A stretch of DNA of 6,945 nt from DATEPR01 sp036503065. GTDB lineage: Bacteria; Actinomycetota; Actinomycetes; Mycobacteriales; Pseudonocardiaceae. Every line of letters begins with the position of its first letter. The stretch's first letter is position 1. Shown in pieces: positions 1-6,199 of this stretch. Made by a program: the position numbers and the translations under genes. Location of the stretch: contig DASXXM010000638.1 in assembly GCA_036503065.1 (NCBI GenBank), positions 1 to 6,945 on the forward strand. The letters are read 5' to 3'. Below the pieces are notes generated by a model that saw only the letters and a list, made by a program, of their open reading frames with translations, was not told the origin of the DNA and made no database searches.

Positions 1-1
1 G

Positions 2-721
2 ACCGCCGTGGCGGGCGAACTGGGCCTGCCCCGCTCGACCACGTACCACCTGCTCGCCGAGCTGGTGCGGGCCGGTTTCGTGACGCATCTGCCGGAGGAC
101 CGCAGGTACGGCCTCGGCGTCGCCGCGTTCGAGGTCGGCTCTGCCTACCTGCGCCACGATCCGCTGGAACGCCTGGCCCGGCCGCTGCTGCACCGGCTGG
201 TGGTCCTGGTCGGCCGGACCGCGCATCTGGGCGTGTTGCACGGGCGGGAGACCCTGTACCTGGTGCGTGAACAGCCGGAACGCCCACAGACCCTGGTCAC
301 GGACGTGGGTGTGCGGCTGCCGGCCCAGTTGCCCGCGTCCGGCCGGGCGATGCTGGGCCGCCTGCCGGCCGCGCAGGTACGGGCCCTGTTCCCGTCCGCG
401 GCCACGTTCGTGAACCGGACCGGCCGCGGTCCGAGCGACCTGCCGTCCCTGCGCCGCCTGCTGGCCACCGAACGGCGCAGGGGCTGGGCGGTCGAGGACG
501 GCCACGTCACCGCGGGCTACGCCTCGGTCGCGGCACCGGTGCTGGACCACGGCGACCGCCCGGTGGCCGCGATCAGCGTCACGTTCCGCCACGAGTGCCC
601 CGACGAGCGCGACTGCGGCCAGGACTGGCCGGACCTGGCCGCCGACGTACTGGTCGCGGCAGCGGAACTGTCCACCCGGATCGGCGGCCGGCCCGAGCCG
701 CTGAGCGGCCCGGGCCGGTGA
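2..721 (+). CDS. IclR-family transcriptional regulator (5'-partial)
   Basis: This is a DNA-binding repressor or activator of the IclR family: a winged helix-turn-helix followed by a GAF-like effector-binding domain. The reading frame is open from base 2 to TGA at 719-721 (239 codons visible), so the GTG at 8 is an internal Val and not the start. Perhaps 25-35 residues, including the first HTH helix, lie outside the window. The recognition helix is seen in 'LGLPRSTTYHLLAELVRAGFV' near the left end, followed by the wing 'DRRYGLG'. The effector domain runs from about residue 55, and 'GYASVAAPVLDHGDRPVAAISV' is the typical C-terminal IclR signature. A 'HECPDERDC' segment with two Cys near the C-terminus is unusual. 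The gene converges on the APC permease with 13 bp between stop codons. Family assignment is firm; the effector and targets are unknown. Confidence 0.93.
   Translation, partial: TAVAGELGLPRSTTYHLLAELVRAGFVTHLPEDRRYGLGVAAFEVGSAYLRHDPLERLARPLLHRLVVLVGRTAHLGVLHGRETLYLVREQPERPQTLVTDVGVRLPAQLPASGRAMLGRLPAAQVRALFPSAATFVNRTGRGPSDLPSLRRLLATERRRGWAVEDGHVTAGYASVAAPVLDHGDRPVAAISVTFRHECPDERDCGQDWPDLAADVLVAAAELSTRIGGRPEPLSGPGR
688..718. terminator. candidate bidirectional terminator hairpin at convergent gene ends
   Basis: CCGGCCC (688-694) pairs with GGGCCGG (712-718), and inside it GCCGC (697-701) pairs with GCGGC (705-709). This leaves a 2x2 internal loop and a TGA apical loop, for 12 G-C pairs in total. 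The hairpin lies in the last codons of the IclR gene, directly before its stop. It also begins 16 nt after the permease stop (735) on the opposite strand, so it could end both transcripts. There is no U-tract, and GC-rich coding DNA can form such stems by chance, so the role is inferred from position. Confidence 0.4.
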
Positions 722-734
722 GGTTGTGCGCAGA

Positions 735-2399
735 TCAGCCAGGGATTTTGAGTTCCGCCTCCTCCTCGGCCAGCTCAGCCTTGGTGGCCTCCACCATGGC
801 CTGCACCTTCTCGGCTGGCGAGGCGAGACTGACAGCGAAGTAGAAGATGATCAGGCTGAACACGGCCACGGTGGCCAGGTCCCACCACTCGGGTATCACG
901 TTGCGGTAGCCCCAGTTGCCGTACCGGCCGAGCAGGCCGATCAGCAGCGTCCCGGCCAGCCACGGCCAGATCCAGGACGATGCCCGCCAGTCGATCTCCG
1001 GCCGGTCTTCCGATTTGGTCCGCGCCAGTGTGATCTCGAACAACACCCGGCCGATGAAGATGGACACGATGAGCTTCAGAGTGGTGTCGAATCCGCCCCA
1101 ATAGATGATCAGGTTGGCGAAGACGAATGCGAGCGGGGACAGCACACTGGCGGCCGGCAGCCGATAAGGACGCAGGCGGTCCGGGTCGCGCAGGCGCAGG
1201 GCGGTCAGCGAGACCGGGGCGAAGGCGTACATGATGGCCGTCGCCGACGTGACGATGTTGACCAGCGACTGCCAACTCGGGAACGGCAGGAACGACAGCT
1301 CGCCGATCACGAACGCCACCAGGATCGACCACAACGGCACACCGCGGAGGGTCAGCCTGCTCATCACCGCCGGCAGCACACGTGAACGACCCATCGCGTA
1401 GGTGGCACGCGCCGACGTCCCGATGTAGATCAGGCCGGTACCGGCCGGCGAGATGAACGAATCGACACGGAGCACGAAAACCAGCCAGCCGGCACCGAGA
1501 CCAGCCGCCAGCGAGGCGTAAGGGCTGAAGTCGCCGGTCGCGATCGGGCTGGCCCAGCCCTTCGTCAGGTTGGCCGGGTCAAGTGCGCCGATGAACGCGA
1601 CCTCCAGGAGGAGGTAGACGGCGGTGCCGATCAGCATGGCCGCGATGATGGCGCGAGACATGTCCTTCTGCGGGTTCCGTGCCTCACCACCGACCTGGAG
1701 TGCCTGTTCGAAGCCCTGCAACGCGAACACGACACCGGCTGGCAGCGCGGCGAACACGCCGTGCGCGCCGAACGGGGCGAACCCACCACCCGCGCTGAAG
1801 TTGCTGCCGTTGAACCGCAGCGACACCAGCACGACGACGGTCACCAGCGGCACGGCGGTCTTCCAGATCACGGTGACGGTGTTGCTGTCGGACAACAGCT
1901 TGACGCCGACGATGTTGATCAGCGTGAAGACGATCATCAGGAAGGAGGCGATGCCGATACCGCTCGCCGTCAGCGTGCCGTCGGTGTGCAGCATGTTGAG
2001 ATTGGTCTTTACCCACGAAATGCTGTTCAGATAGGACAGACTGGCCAAGACCTCGATGGGGGCGATGGCAACAGCCTGCAGCCAGGTCGACCAACCAGCG
2101 GTGAAACCGGCCAGCGTGCCGAAGGCGAACAGCGGAAAGCGCGCGGTGCCACCGGAAGCCGGATACGCGGCGCCCAGTTCGGCGTGGACCAGGGCCAGCA
2201 CCGCCAGCATGATCGCCGCGAGGATCCAGGACAGCAACGACGCGGGCCCCGCCTTCGTGGCCGCGGTGAGCGCACCGAGCAGCCAGCCGGAGCCGATGAT
2301 GGAGCCGAGCGAGATGAAGGTCAGCCCGTAGAAGCCGACCGACCGTTTGAGGGTTCCACCCCCGCTGCCGACCACGCCGCTGGATACCGATGTTGCCAT
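735..2399 (-). CDS. APC-superfamily amino-acid permease, 14 predicted TM helices
   Basis: This is an inner-membrane secondary transporter, probably an amino acid:proton symporter. It is 554 aa from ATG at 2399 to TGA at 735-737. TM1 carries the APC substrate-backbone motif 'GSIIGSGW' (residues 32-39). The loop 'GFEQALQVGGEARNPQKDMSRAI' (229-251) is the classic APC signature after TM6. I count about 12 helices up to residue 457, then a polar loop and two more at about 476-490 and 505-524. A charged, Glu-rich helical tail (528-550) follows. 'SFISPAGTGLIY' and 'FLPFPSWQSLV' recall the aspartate:proton symporter group (YveA-like), but that substrate is a guess from memory. I chose this start because GGAGG (2406-2410) sits 6 nt upstream and the protein then leads straight into TM1. 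An in-frame ATG at 2483 would add 28 polar residues. The gene appears to be monocistronic. Confidence 0.93.
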   Translation of the reverse strand: MATSVSSGVVGSGGGTLKRSVGFYGLTFISLGSIIGSGWLLGALTAATKAGPASLLSWILAAIMLAVLALVHAELGAAYPASGGTARFPLFAFGTLAGFTAGWSTWLQAVAIAPIEVLASLSYLNSISWVKTNLNMLHTDGTLTASGIGIASFLMIVFTLINIVGVKLLSDSNTVTVIWKTAVPLVTVVVLVSLRFNGSNFSAGGGFAPFGAHGVFAALPAGVVFALQGFEQALQVGGEARNPQKDMSRAIIAAMLIGTAVYLLLEVAFIGALDPANLTKGWASPIATGDFSPYASLAAGLGAGWLVFVLRVDSFISPAGTGLIYIGTSARATYAMGRSRVLPAVMSRLTLRGVPLWSILVAFVIGELSFLPFPSWQSLVNIVTSATAIMYAFAPVSLTALRLRDPDRLRPYRLPAASVLSPLAFVFANLIIYWGGFDTTLKLIVSIFIGRVLFEITLARTKSEDRPEIDWRASSWIWPWLAGTLLIGLLGRYGNWGYRNVIPEWWDLATVAVFSLIIFYFAVSLASPAEKVQAMVEATKAELAEEEAELKIPG

Positions 2400-2405
2400 C
2401 CGGTG

Positions 2406-2410
2406 CCTCC
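2406..2410 (-). promoter_or_regulatory. ribosome binding site of the APC permease
   Basis: The minus strand reads GGAGG here, with 6 nt to the ATG at 2399. It decides the start in favour of 2399 over the upstream in-frame ATG at 2483, which would place this site inside coding sequence. Confidence 0.75.
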
Positions 2411-2489
2411 GCTCCCGGGGTGTCCCGAGTCGTTGCCAGCGCGAAGAGTCGCCCGTCCGCGCATTGGTGGCATCTTGCAACACTTGGCC

Positions 2490-2546
2490 TTAACGCACTA
2501 CAACAATCAAGTAAACGTTAAGACCGCCTGGTCGGCAACGTTAACG
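2490..2546. repeat. TTAACG repeat cluster, candidate operator
   Basis: The hexamer TTAACG occurs at 2490-2495 (plus), 2516-2521 (minus), 2539-2544 (minus) and 2541-2546 (plus). The last two overlap to form the perfect palindrome CGTTAACG (2539-2546). The first and second copies form an inverted pair 20 nt apart, and the two minus-strand copies are 23 nt apart. These AT-rich words stand out in very GC-rich DNA and bracket the candidate permease promoter, as expected of binding sites for a dimeric repressor or activator. Which protein binds is not visible. Confidence 0.4.
2510..2538 (-). promoter_or_regulatory. candidate promoter of the APC permease
   Basis: On the minus strand TTGCCG (2533-2538) and TTTACT (2510-2515) are separated by exactly 17 nt. 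Each matches the sigma-70-type consensus at four of six positions. Transcription from here would leave a leader of about 100 nt before the permease ATG. The element is the most AT-rich part of the gap, lies just beyond the end of the ABC operon, and overlaps the TTAACG repeats. It is a pattern match only. Confidence 0.35.
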
Positions 2547-2565
2547 ACGAGCTTGCCCAGACAGA

Positions 2566-2623
2566 GACCAGCCCCGTGTCAACCAATGGTTACCCGAAAG
2601 TAATGGTTGACCCGGGGTTGGTC
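2566..2623 (-). terminator. 58-nt imperfect hairpin after the ABC operon, candidate terminator
   Basis: The arms pair in segments. GACCA (2566-2570) pairs with TGGTC (2619-2623), CCCCG (2572-2576) with CGGGG (2613-2617), and GTCAACCA (2578-2585) with TGGTTGAC (2604-2611). TTAC (2590-2593) then pairs with GTAA (2600-2603). Single mismatches lie between the outer segments, a 4-nt bulge ATGG (2586-2589) lies on one side, and the loop is 6 nt (2594-2599). That is 22 Watson-Crick pairs. The structure starts 24 nt after the binding-protein stop codon and lies before the permease promoter, the right place to separate the two units. No U-run follows, which is common in actinobacteria. Confidence 0.6.
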
Positions 2624-2647
2624 CAGCCAGCGGCTGATTACTCGTAC

Positions 2648-3571
2648 TCAGCCAAGTCCGACCGACTTCAGCCAGTTCTGGGCCACCGTCGATGCGTCCG
2701 GGTGGCTCGGGCCGGCCAGCGTGGCGTCCAACTGCGCGAGCGTCGCGGTGTCCAGTTTGGCCTGAACCGCGTTCAGCGCGGCGCTGACCGTGGCGTTGTC
2801 CTTGCTGGTGTTGACGATCGGCACCACGTTCTGCGCGGCGAAGTTGCTCTTCGGGTCGTCCAGGATGATCCAGCCGTTGGCCGGGATCGAGCTGTCCGTG
2901 GTGAAGATGTCCGCCGCCTGCACGTTGCCGTTCTTCAGCGCGGCCACGGTCAGCGGGCCACCGGCGTCCAACGCCTTGAACGTGCCGAACACGCAGTTGT
3001 AGTGCGACTTGAACCCGGGCAGGCCGTCGGGCCGGGTCTGCAGCTCCGGCGGGCCGCCGAAGGTGAGCTGACCGCACACCTGCGCGATGTCGGCGATGGA
3101 CTTCAGGTGGTATTTGTCCGCGGTCGCCTTGGTCACCACGATGGCGTCCTTGTCCTGCGCGGTGGCCTGGTTCAGCGCGGACAGGCCAGTTGGCAGGGCC
3201 TGCTTGAGCGCGGTGTACACCTCGTCCGTGGTGACCTGGGTGGCGTTCTTGTTCAGGTACTGCAACAGGGTGCCGCTGTAGTCGGGGATCAGGTCGATCG
3301 AGCCGTCCTTCAACGCCGGGAAGTACGTCTCCCTGCTGCCGATGTTCAGGTGCTTGGTGACGGTGACGCCCTTGGCGGTCAACGCCGCCGCGTACACCTC
3401 GGCGAGCAGGCGGCTCTCCGCGAAGTTGCCGGAGCCGATGGTGATGGCGCCACCCGACGCGCCCGACGAGGGCGGCGCATTGCTGGACAACGGGTTGCTC
3501 GATCCCCCGCAGGCGGTCAACCCGAGTACCGCGACCGCGGCGGTCACGAGCCCTACGACGGTTCGCTTCAT
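2648..3571 (-). CDS. osmoprotectant/quaternary-amine ABC importer, substrate-binding lipoprotein
   Basis: This is the extracytoplasmic receptor of the importer encoded by the upstream genes, 307 aa. The signal peptide ends in the lipobox LTAC (18-21), so Cys21 should be lipidated. A Gly/Ser/Pro linker (22-41) follows, then an OpuAC/ProX-type (QAT family) domain from about 43. Family marks are 'IGSGNFAESRLLAEVY' (45-60), 'NIGSRETYFPALKDGSIDLIPDYSGTLL' (76-103) and 'DIFTTDSSIP' (221-230). Tyr98 in PDYSGT is the conserved ligand-cage tyrosine. Two other positions where OpuC-type proteins often have Tyr look like Asp142 and Phe223 here, so the ligand is uncertain. Cys166 and Cys193 could form a disulfide. 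The ATG at 3571 is preceded by AAGGA (3580-3584, 8 nt away) and overlaps the stop of the permease gene by 4 bp. The gene is last in the operon and resembles OsmF/OpuCC. Confidence 0.93.
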   Translation of the reverse strand: MKRTVVGLVTAAVAVLGLTACGGSSNPLSSNAPPSSGASGGAITIGSGNFAESRLLAEVYAAALTAKGVTVTKHLNIGSRETYFPALKDGSIDLIPDYSGTLLQYLNKNATQVTTDEVYTALKQALPTGLSALNQATAQDKDAIVVTKATADKYHLKSIADIAQVCGQLTFGGPPELQTRPDGLPGFKSHYNCVFGTFKALDAGGPLTVAALKNGNVQAADIFTTDSSIPANGWIILDDPKSNFAAQNVVPIVNTSKDNATVSAALNAVQAKLDTATLAQLDATLAGPSHPDASTVAQNWLKSVGLG

Positions 3572-4329
3572 GAGCTGCTTCCTTCTGTGTGCACGGCCCG
3601 CGTTCCGGTGGCCGGGATCGATGAGTTTCCGGTGCTGCGTGCCCTGACACGTCGACGGGTCAGGCCGGCCTGGTTGAGCCCTGGCGACACGACGACGCGC
3701 TGCACCGCGACCAGTACCAGGTCGATCACGATAGCCAGCGCCCCGACCAGGAGCGCGCCGGCCAGGGCCTGCTGGTAGACCTCCTGTGCGATGCCGTCGA
3801 TGACGAACCGGCCGAGGCCGCCGAGGCCGACGGCGGCCGCGATGGTGGCGGTGGCCACGACCTGCAGCGCCGCGCTGCGGATGCCGCCGAAGATCAGCGG
3901 CAGGGCGTTGGGGATCTCGACCCGCAGCAGGACCTGCCACGCCCGCATGCCGACGCCGCGCGCCGCGTCCACCACGGCCGGGTCGACCGCGCGCACACCG
4001 GCGTAGGTGCCGGCCAGCAGCGGCGGGATGCCCAGCACGGTCAGCGCGAGGACCGGCGGGGCCAGGCCGAGCCCGGACGCCAGGACGACGATCGTGAGCA
4101 GGCCGAGCGACGGCAGCGCACGCAGGCCGTTGGCCACGCCGACCACGGCGAACCCGCCACGCCCGGTGTGCCCGACGACCACCCCGATCGGCACGGCGAT
4201 GACGAGGGCGAACAGCATGGCCAGGCCGGTGTACTCCAGGTGTTCCACCAGCCGGGTCGGCACGCCGGTCGAGCCGCGCCAGTGCGCGGGATCGGTCAGC
4301 CACTGACCGAGCAGGCCCCAGAGGCTCAT
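3568..4329 (-). CDS. osmoprotectant ABC importer, permease subunit 2
   Basis: This is an integral membrane subunit (BPD_transp_1 / MetI-like fold) that forms the translocation pore with the other permease, 253 aa. Hydrophobic segments lie at about 33-53, 60-85, 89-110, 142-170 and 187-212. The cytoplasmic EAA loop that docks on the ATPase reads 'DAARGVGMRAWQVLLRVEIPNALP' (121-144), with the conserved Gly at 125 or 127, and 'AAVGLGGLG' (165-173) follows as in ProW/OpuCB proteins. A polar, Arg/Ser/Thr-rich tail from about 215 to 253 is longer than I expect for the family, and its codons contain the ribosome binding site of the next gene. The start ATG (4329) overlaps the upstream permease stop as ATGA. 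A weak GAGGG lies 7 nt before it. The open frame continues upstream to 4980 but there it reads the wrong frame of the first permease. Confidence 0.92.
   Translation of the reverse strand: MSLWGLLGQWLTDPAHWRGSTGVPTRLVEHLEYTGLAMLFALVIAVPIGVVVGHTGRGGFAVVGVANGLRALPSLGLLTIVVLASGLGLAPPVLALTVLGIPPLLAGTYAGVRAVDPAVVDAARGVGMRAWQVLLRVEIPNALPLIFGGIRSAALQVVATATIAAAVGLGGLGRFVIDGIAQEVYQQALAGALLVGALAIVIDLVLVAVQRVVVSPGLNQAGLTRRRVRARSTGNSSIPATGTRAVHTEGSSS
3580..3584 (-). promoter_or_regulatory. ribosome binding site of the binding-protein gene
   Basis: The minus strand reads AAGGA, 8 nt from the ATG at 3571. The site lies inside the last codons of the preceding permease gene. It fixes the start at the signal-peptide Met, although the frame stays open far upstream, to 4384. 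An own strong site fits the high amounts of binding protein such systems usually need. Confidence 0.65.
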
Positions 4330-4967
4330 GAGCCCACCCTCGTCCACGGGGTGGCCAGCCGACCGATGAGCACCAGCACGACATCCGTGACCAGCGCCAG
4401 GACCAGCGACGCGACGACGCCGACCACGATCTCGCCGATGAAGCTCTCCTGGGCGCCCTCGGTGAACAGGTCGCCGAGCCCGCCGAGGCCGATCAGGGCG
4501 CCGACGCTGACCAGGCTGATGCTGGACACCGCGGCCACCCGCAGGCCCGCGATCAGCACCGGGATCGACATCGGCAGGTCCACCGCGAAGAACCGGCGCA
4601 GCGGCCGGAAACCCATCGCGGTGGCGGCGGCCCGCACGTGCCATGGCACCGATTCCAGAGCGTCCACAACGGACCGCACCATCAGTGCGACGGTGTAGAT
4701 GGCCAGCGGTACCATCAGGTTGATCGGGTCGAGGATCCGGGTGCCCAGCACGACCGGCACCACGATGATCAGCGCCAGCGACGGAATGCTGTAGATGAAG
4801 CCGAACAGGTAGAAGAACGTCGCGCGCAGGACCCGGGACTGCGTCGCCACCCAGCCGAGCGGGATGGCGATCACCAGGCCGATCAGCACCGGGATCAGCG
4901 CCAGGTACATGTGCTCCCCGGAGAGCCGGAAGACCAGTCCCCAGTGCGCGTTCAGCCAGGCGGTCAT
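4326..4967 (-). CDS. osmoprotectant ABC importer, permease subunit 1
   Basis: This is the second membrane subunit of the importer, 213 aa, the normal length for OpuCB/OpuCD/YehW-like permeases. Hydrophobic segments lie at about 19-41, 49-75, 81-104, 135-160 and 178-203. 'FGFIYSIPSLALIIVVP' (55-71) is the family motif in which the second helix begins. The EAA loop is 'RAAATAMGFRPLRRFFAVDLPMSIP' (112-136), and 'GALIGLGGLGDLF' (156-168) follows. Start ATG at 4967 overlaps the ATPase stop by 4 bp (ATGA), and a moderate GGTGA site lies 9 nt before it. Its own stop overlaps the start of permease 2 in the same way. The two permeases share the fold but differ clearly in sequence, so they probably form a heterodimer. 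Confidence 0.93.
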   Translation of the reverse strand: MTAWLNAHWGLVFRLSGEHMYLALIPVLIGLVIAIPLGWVATQSRVLRATFFYLFGFIYSIPSLALIIVVPVVLGTRILDPINLMVPLAIYTVALMVRSVVDALESVPWHVRAAATAMGFRPLRRFFAVDLPMSIPVLIAGLRVAAVSSISLVSVGALIGLGGLGDLFTEGAQESFIGEIVVGVVASLVLALVTDVVLVLIGRLATPWTRVGS

Positions 4968-6106
4968 GTCGGGATCTCACCCGAGCTGCGCGCCTTGGCC
5001 AGGGCGCCGAGCACGTCGGTCGCGTCGACCGAGCCGAGCACGGCGCCGTCCGCGTCCACCGCGATGCCCAGCGCCGCGGGCGAACTCAGCGCCGAGTCCA
5101 GTGCGCTGCGCAGCGAACCCGCCGTGATTCCGGCACTCGCGTCCACCGTGTACAGCGAACCGCCGCGGATCAGCAGGTCCTCCGTCACCGCGGTGGCATC
5201 GTCCACTGTGGCCAGACGGTCCGCGTTCAGCCAGCCGGCCGGACGGCGTCGCTCGTCGACCGCGACGGCCCAGCCGTCGACCAGCGCCGCCTTCGCGTTC
5301 GCCGCCGTGCCACCGAGTTCCACCAGGGACAGCCTGCCGAGGGTGAGGCCGGCGGCCGCCAGGAAGCCCAGCGCGCGGTAGCCGCGGTCCCGGCCGACGA
5401 AGGACGCGACGAAATCGTCCACCGGCCGGGCCAGCAGGGCGGCGGGCGGGTCGTACTGGGCCAGCACACCGCCGGTGCGCAGCACGGCCACCTTGTCGCC
5501 GAGCTTGACCGCCTCGTCGATGTCGTGCGTGACGAACACGATGGTCTTGGCCAGTTCGGCCTGCAGCCGCAGCAGTTCCTCCTGCAGGCCCTCGCGGACG
5601 ATCGGGTCGACGGCGCTGAACGGCTCGTCCATCAGCAGCACCGGCGGATCCGCGGCCAACGCCCGCGCCACGCCGACCCGCTGCTGCTGGCCACCGGAGA
5701 GCTGAGCCGGATAGCGCGACGCCATACCGGCCGGCAGGCCGACGATCTCCAGCAGCTCGGCCGCCCTGGACCGCGCGGCCCTGCGGCTCTGCCCGGTCAG
5801 CACCGGCACGGTGGCCACGTTGTCCAGCACCGTCCGGTGTGGAAAGAGACCGGCCTGCTGGATGACGTAACCGATGCCACGGCGCAATACCGGCGGATCG
5901 GACTTCATGATGTCCTTGCCGTCGATCAGTATTCGGCCGCCGGTCGGGTCGATCATGCGGTTGATCATCCGCAGCGAGGTGGTCTTGCCGCAGCCGGATG
6001 GGCCGACGAACACCGTGATCCGGCCCGCGTCGATGGTCAGGCCGAGTTCGTGCACCGCGATCGTGCCGTCCGGATACTGCTTGGTCACGGCCTGGAACTC
6101 GATCAC
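4964..6106 (-). CDS. osmoprotectant (betaine/choline-type) ABC importer, ATP-binding subunit with CBS-like tail
   Basis: This cytoplasmic ATPase energises the importer, 380 aa, similar in length to OpuCA/ProV-type proteins. Visible motifs are Walker A GPSGCGKT (35-42), Q-loop Gln83/Gln84, the ABC signature LSGGQ (136-140), Walker B VLLMDE (156-161) and switch His194 in VTHD. All catalytic residues are present. 'DNVATVPVL' and 'DEAVKLGDKVAVLRTG' are typical of the proline/glycine-betaine subfamily. Residues from about 245 to 375 form a C-terminal extension where homologues have two CBS domains. Here they are degenerate, with only 'WAVAVDERRRPAGWLNADRL' and 'GAVLGSVDATDVLGAL' CBS-like. The start is GTG at 6106, supported by GGAGG 7 nt upstream. 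It is the first gene of the operon, 126 bp after the EAL gene on the same strand. Confidence 0.94.
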   Translation of the reverse strand: MIEFQAVTKQYPDGTIAVHELGLTIDAGRITVFVGPSGCGKTTSLRMINRMIDPTGGRILIDGKDIMKSDPPVLRRGIGYVIQQAGLFPHRTVLDNVATVPVLTGQSRRAARSRAAELLEIVGLPAGMASRYPAQLSGGQQQRVGVARALAADPPVLLMDEPFSAVDPIVREGLQEELLRLQAELAKTIVFVTHDIDEAVKLGDKVAVLRTGGVLAQYDPPAALLARPVDDFVASFVGRDRGYRALGFLAAAGLTLGRLSLVELGGTAANAKAALVDGWAVAVDERRRPAGWLNADRLATVDDATAVTEDLLIRGGSLYTVDASAGITAGSLRSALDSALSSPAALGIAVDADGAVLGSVDATDVLGALAKARSSGEIPT

Positions 6107-6113
6107 CCGAGGT

Positions 6114-6118
6114 CCTCC
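6114..6118 (-). promoter_or_regulatory. ribosome binding site for the GTG start of the ATPase
   Basis: The minus strand reads GGAGG, 7 nt before the GTG at 6106. It supports that GTG although a longer reading frame without a clear site exists in another register across this gap. Confidence 0.75.
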
Positions 6119-6159
6119 CGGTCGTGACGGCCACTCGCCGGCCGCCGCAGATTCGCAAG

Positions 6160-6188
6160 ACCCTAGTCTGCGCCACCGACGATCGCAG
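6160..6188 (-). promoter_or_regulatory. weak candidate promoter of the ABC importer operon
   Basis: The minus strand has TAGGGT (6160-6165), which fits the TAGRRT form of actinomycete -10 boxes. CTGCGA lies 17 nt upstream (6183-6188) and matches TTGACA at only three of six positions. It is the best element I see between the EAL-gene hairpin and the ATPase start, and would give a leader of about 50 nt. It may be chance. Confidence 0.25.
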
Positions 6189-6199
6189 AACGTTTCACC

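Noticed and set aside
2400..2483. A longer permease beginning at ATG 2483 (28 extra residues)
   Set aside because: The extra residues are polar and low in pattern. The downstream ATG at 2399 has a well-placed GGAGG, and the protein then begins in the usual way before TM1. I saw no comparable site before 2483.
2576..3778. A long plus-strand open frame antisense to the binding-protein gene
   Set aside because: Its product is rich in Arg, Val and Gly with no recognisable domain. Long antisense frames are expected in high-GC coding DNA.
3572..4384. An apparent fusion of the binding protein to a 271-residue N-terminal extension
   Set aside because: The extension is an out-of-frame reading of the permease 2 gene. 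It is rich in Arg, Pro and Gly without domain character, and a clear signal peptide starts at 3571.
4330..4980. A 217-residue N-terminal extension of permease 2
   Set aside because: It is the shadow frame of permease 1. The real start at 4329 has the ATGA junction also seen at the other operon joints.
4977..6176. A second long minus-strand frame across the ATPase gene
   Set aside because: Its Arg/Gly/Ala-rich product lacks any motif, while the other frame has every ABC ATPase motif in order.
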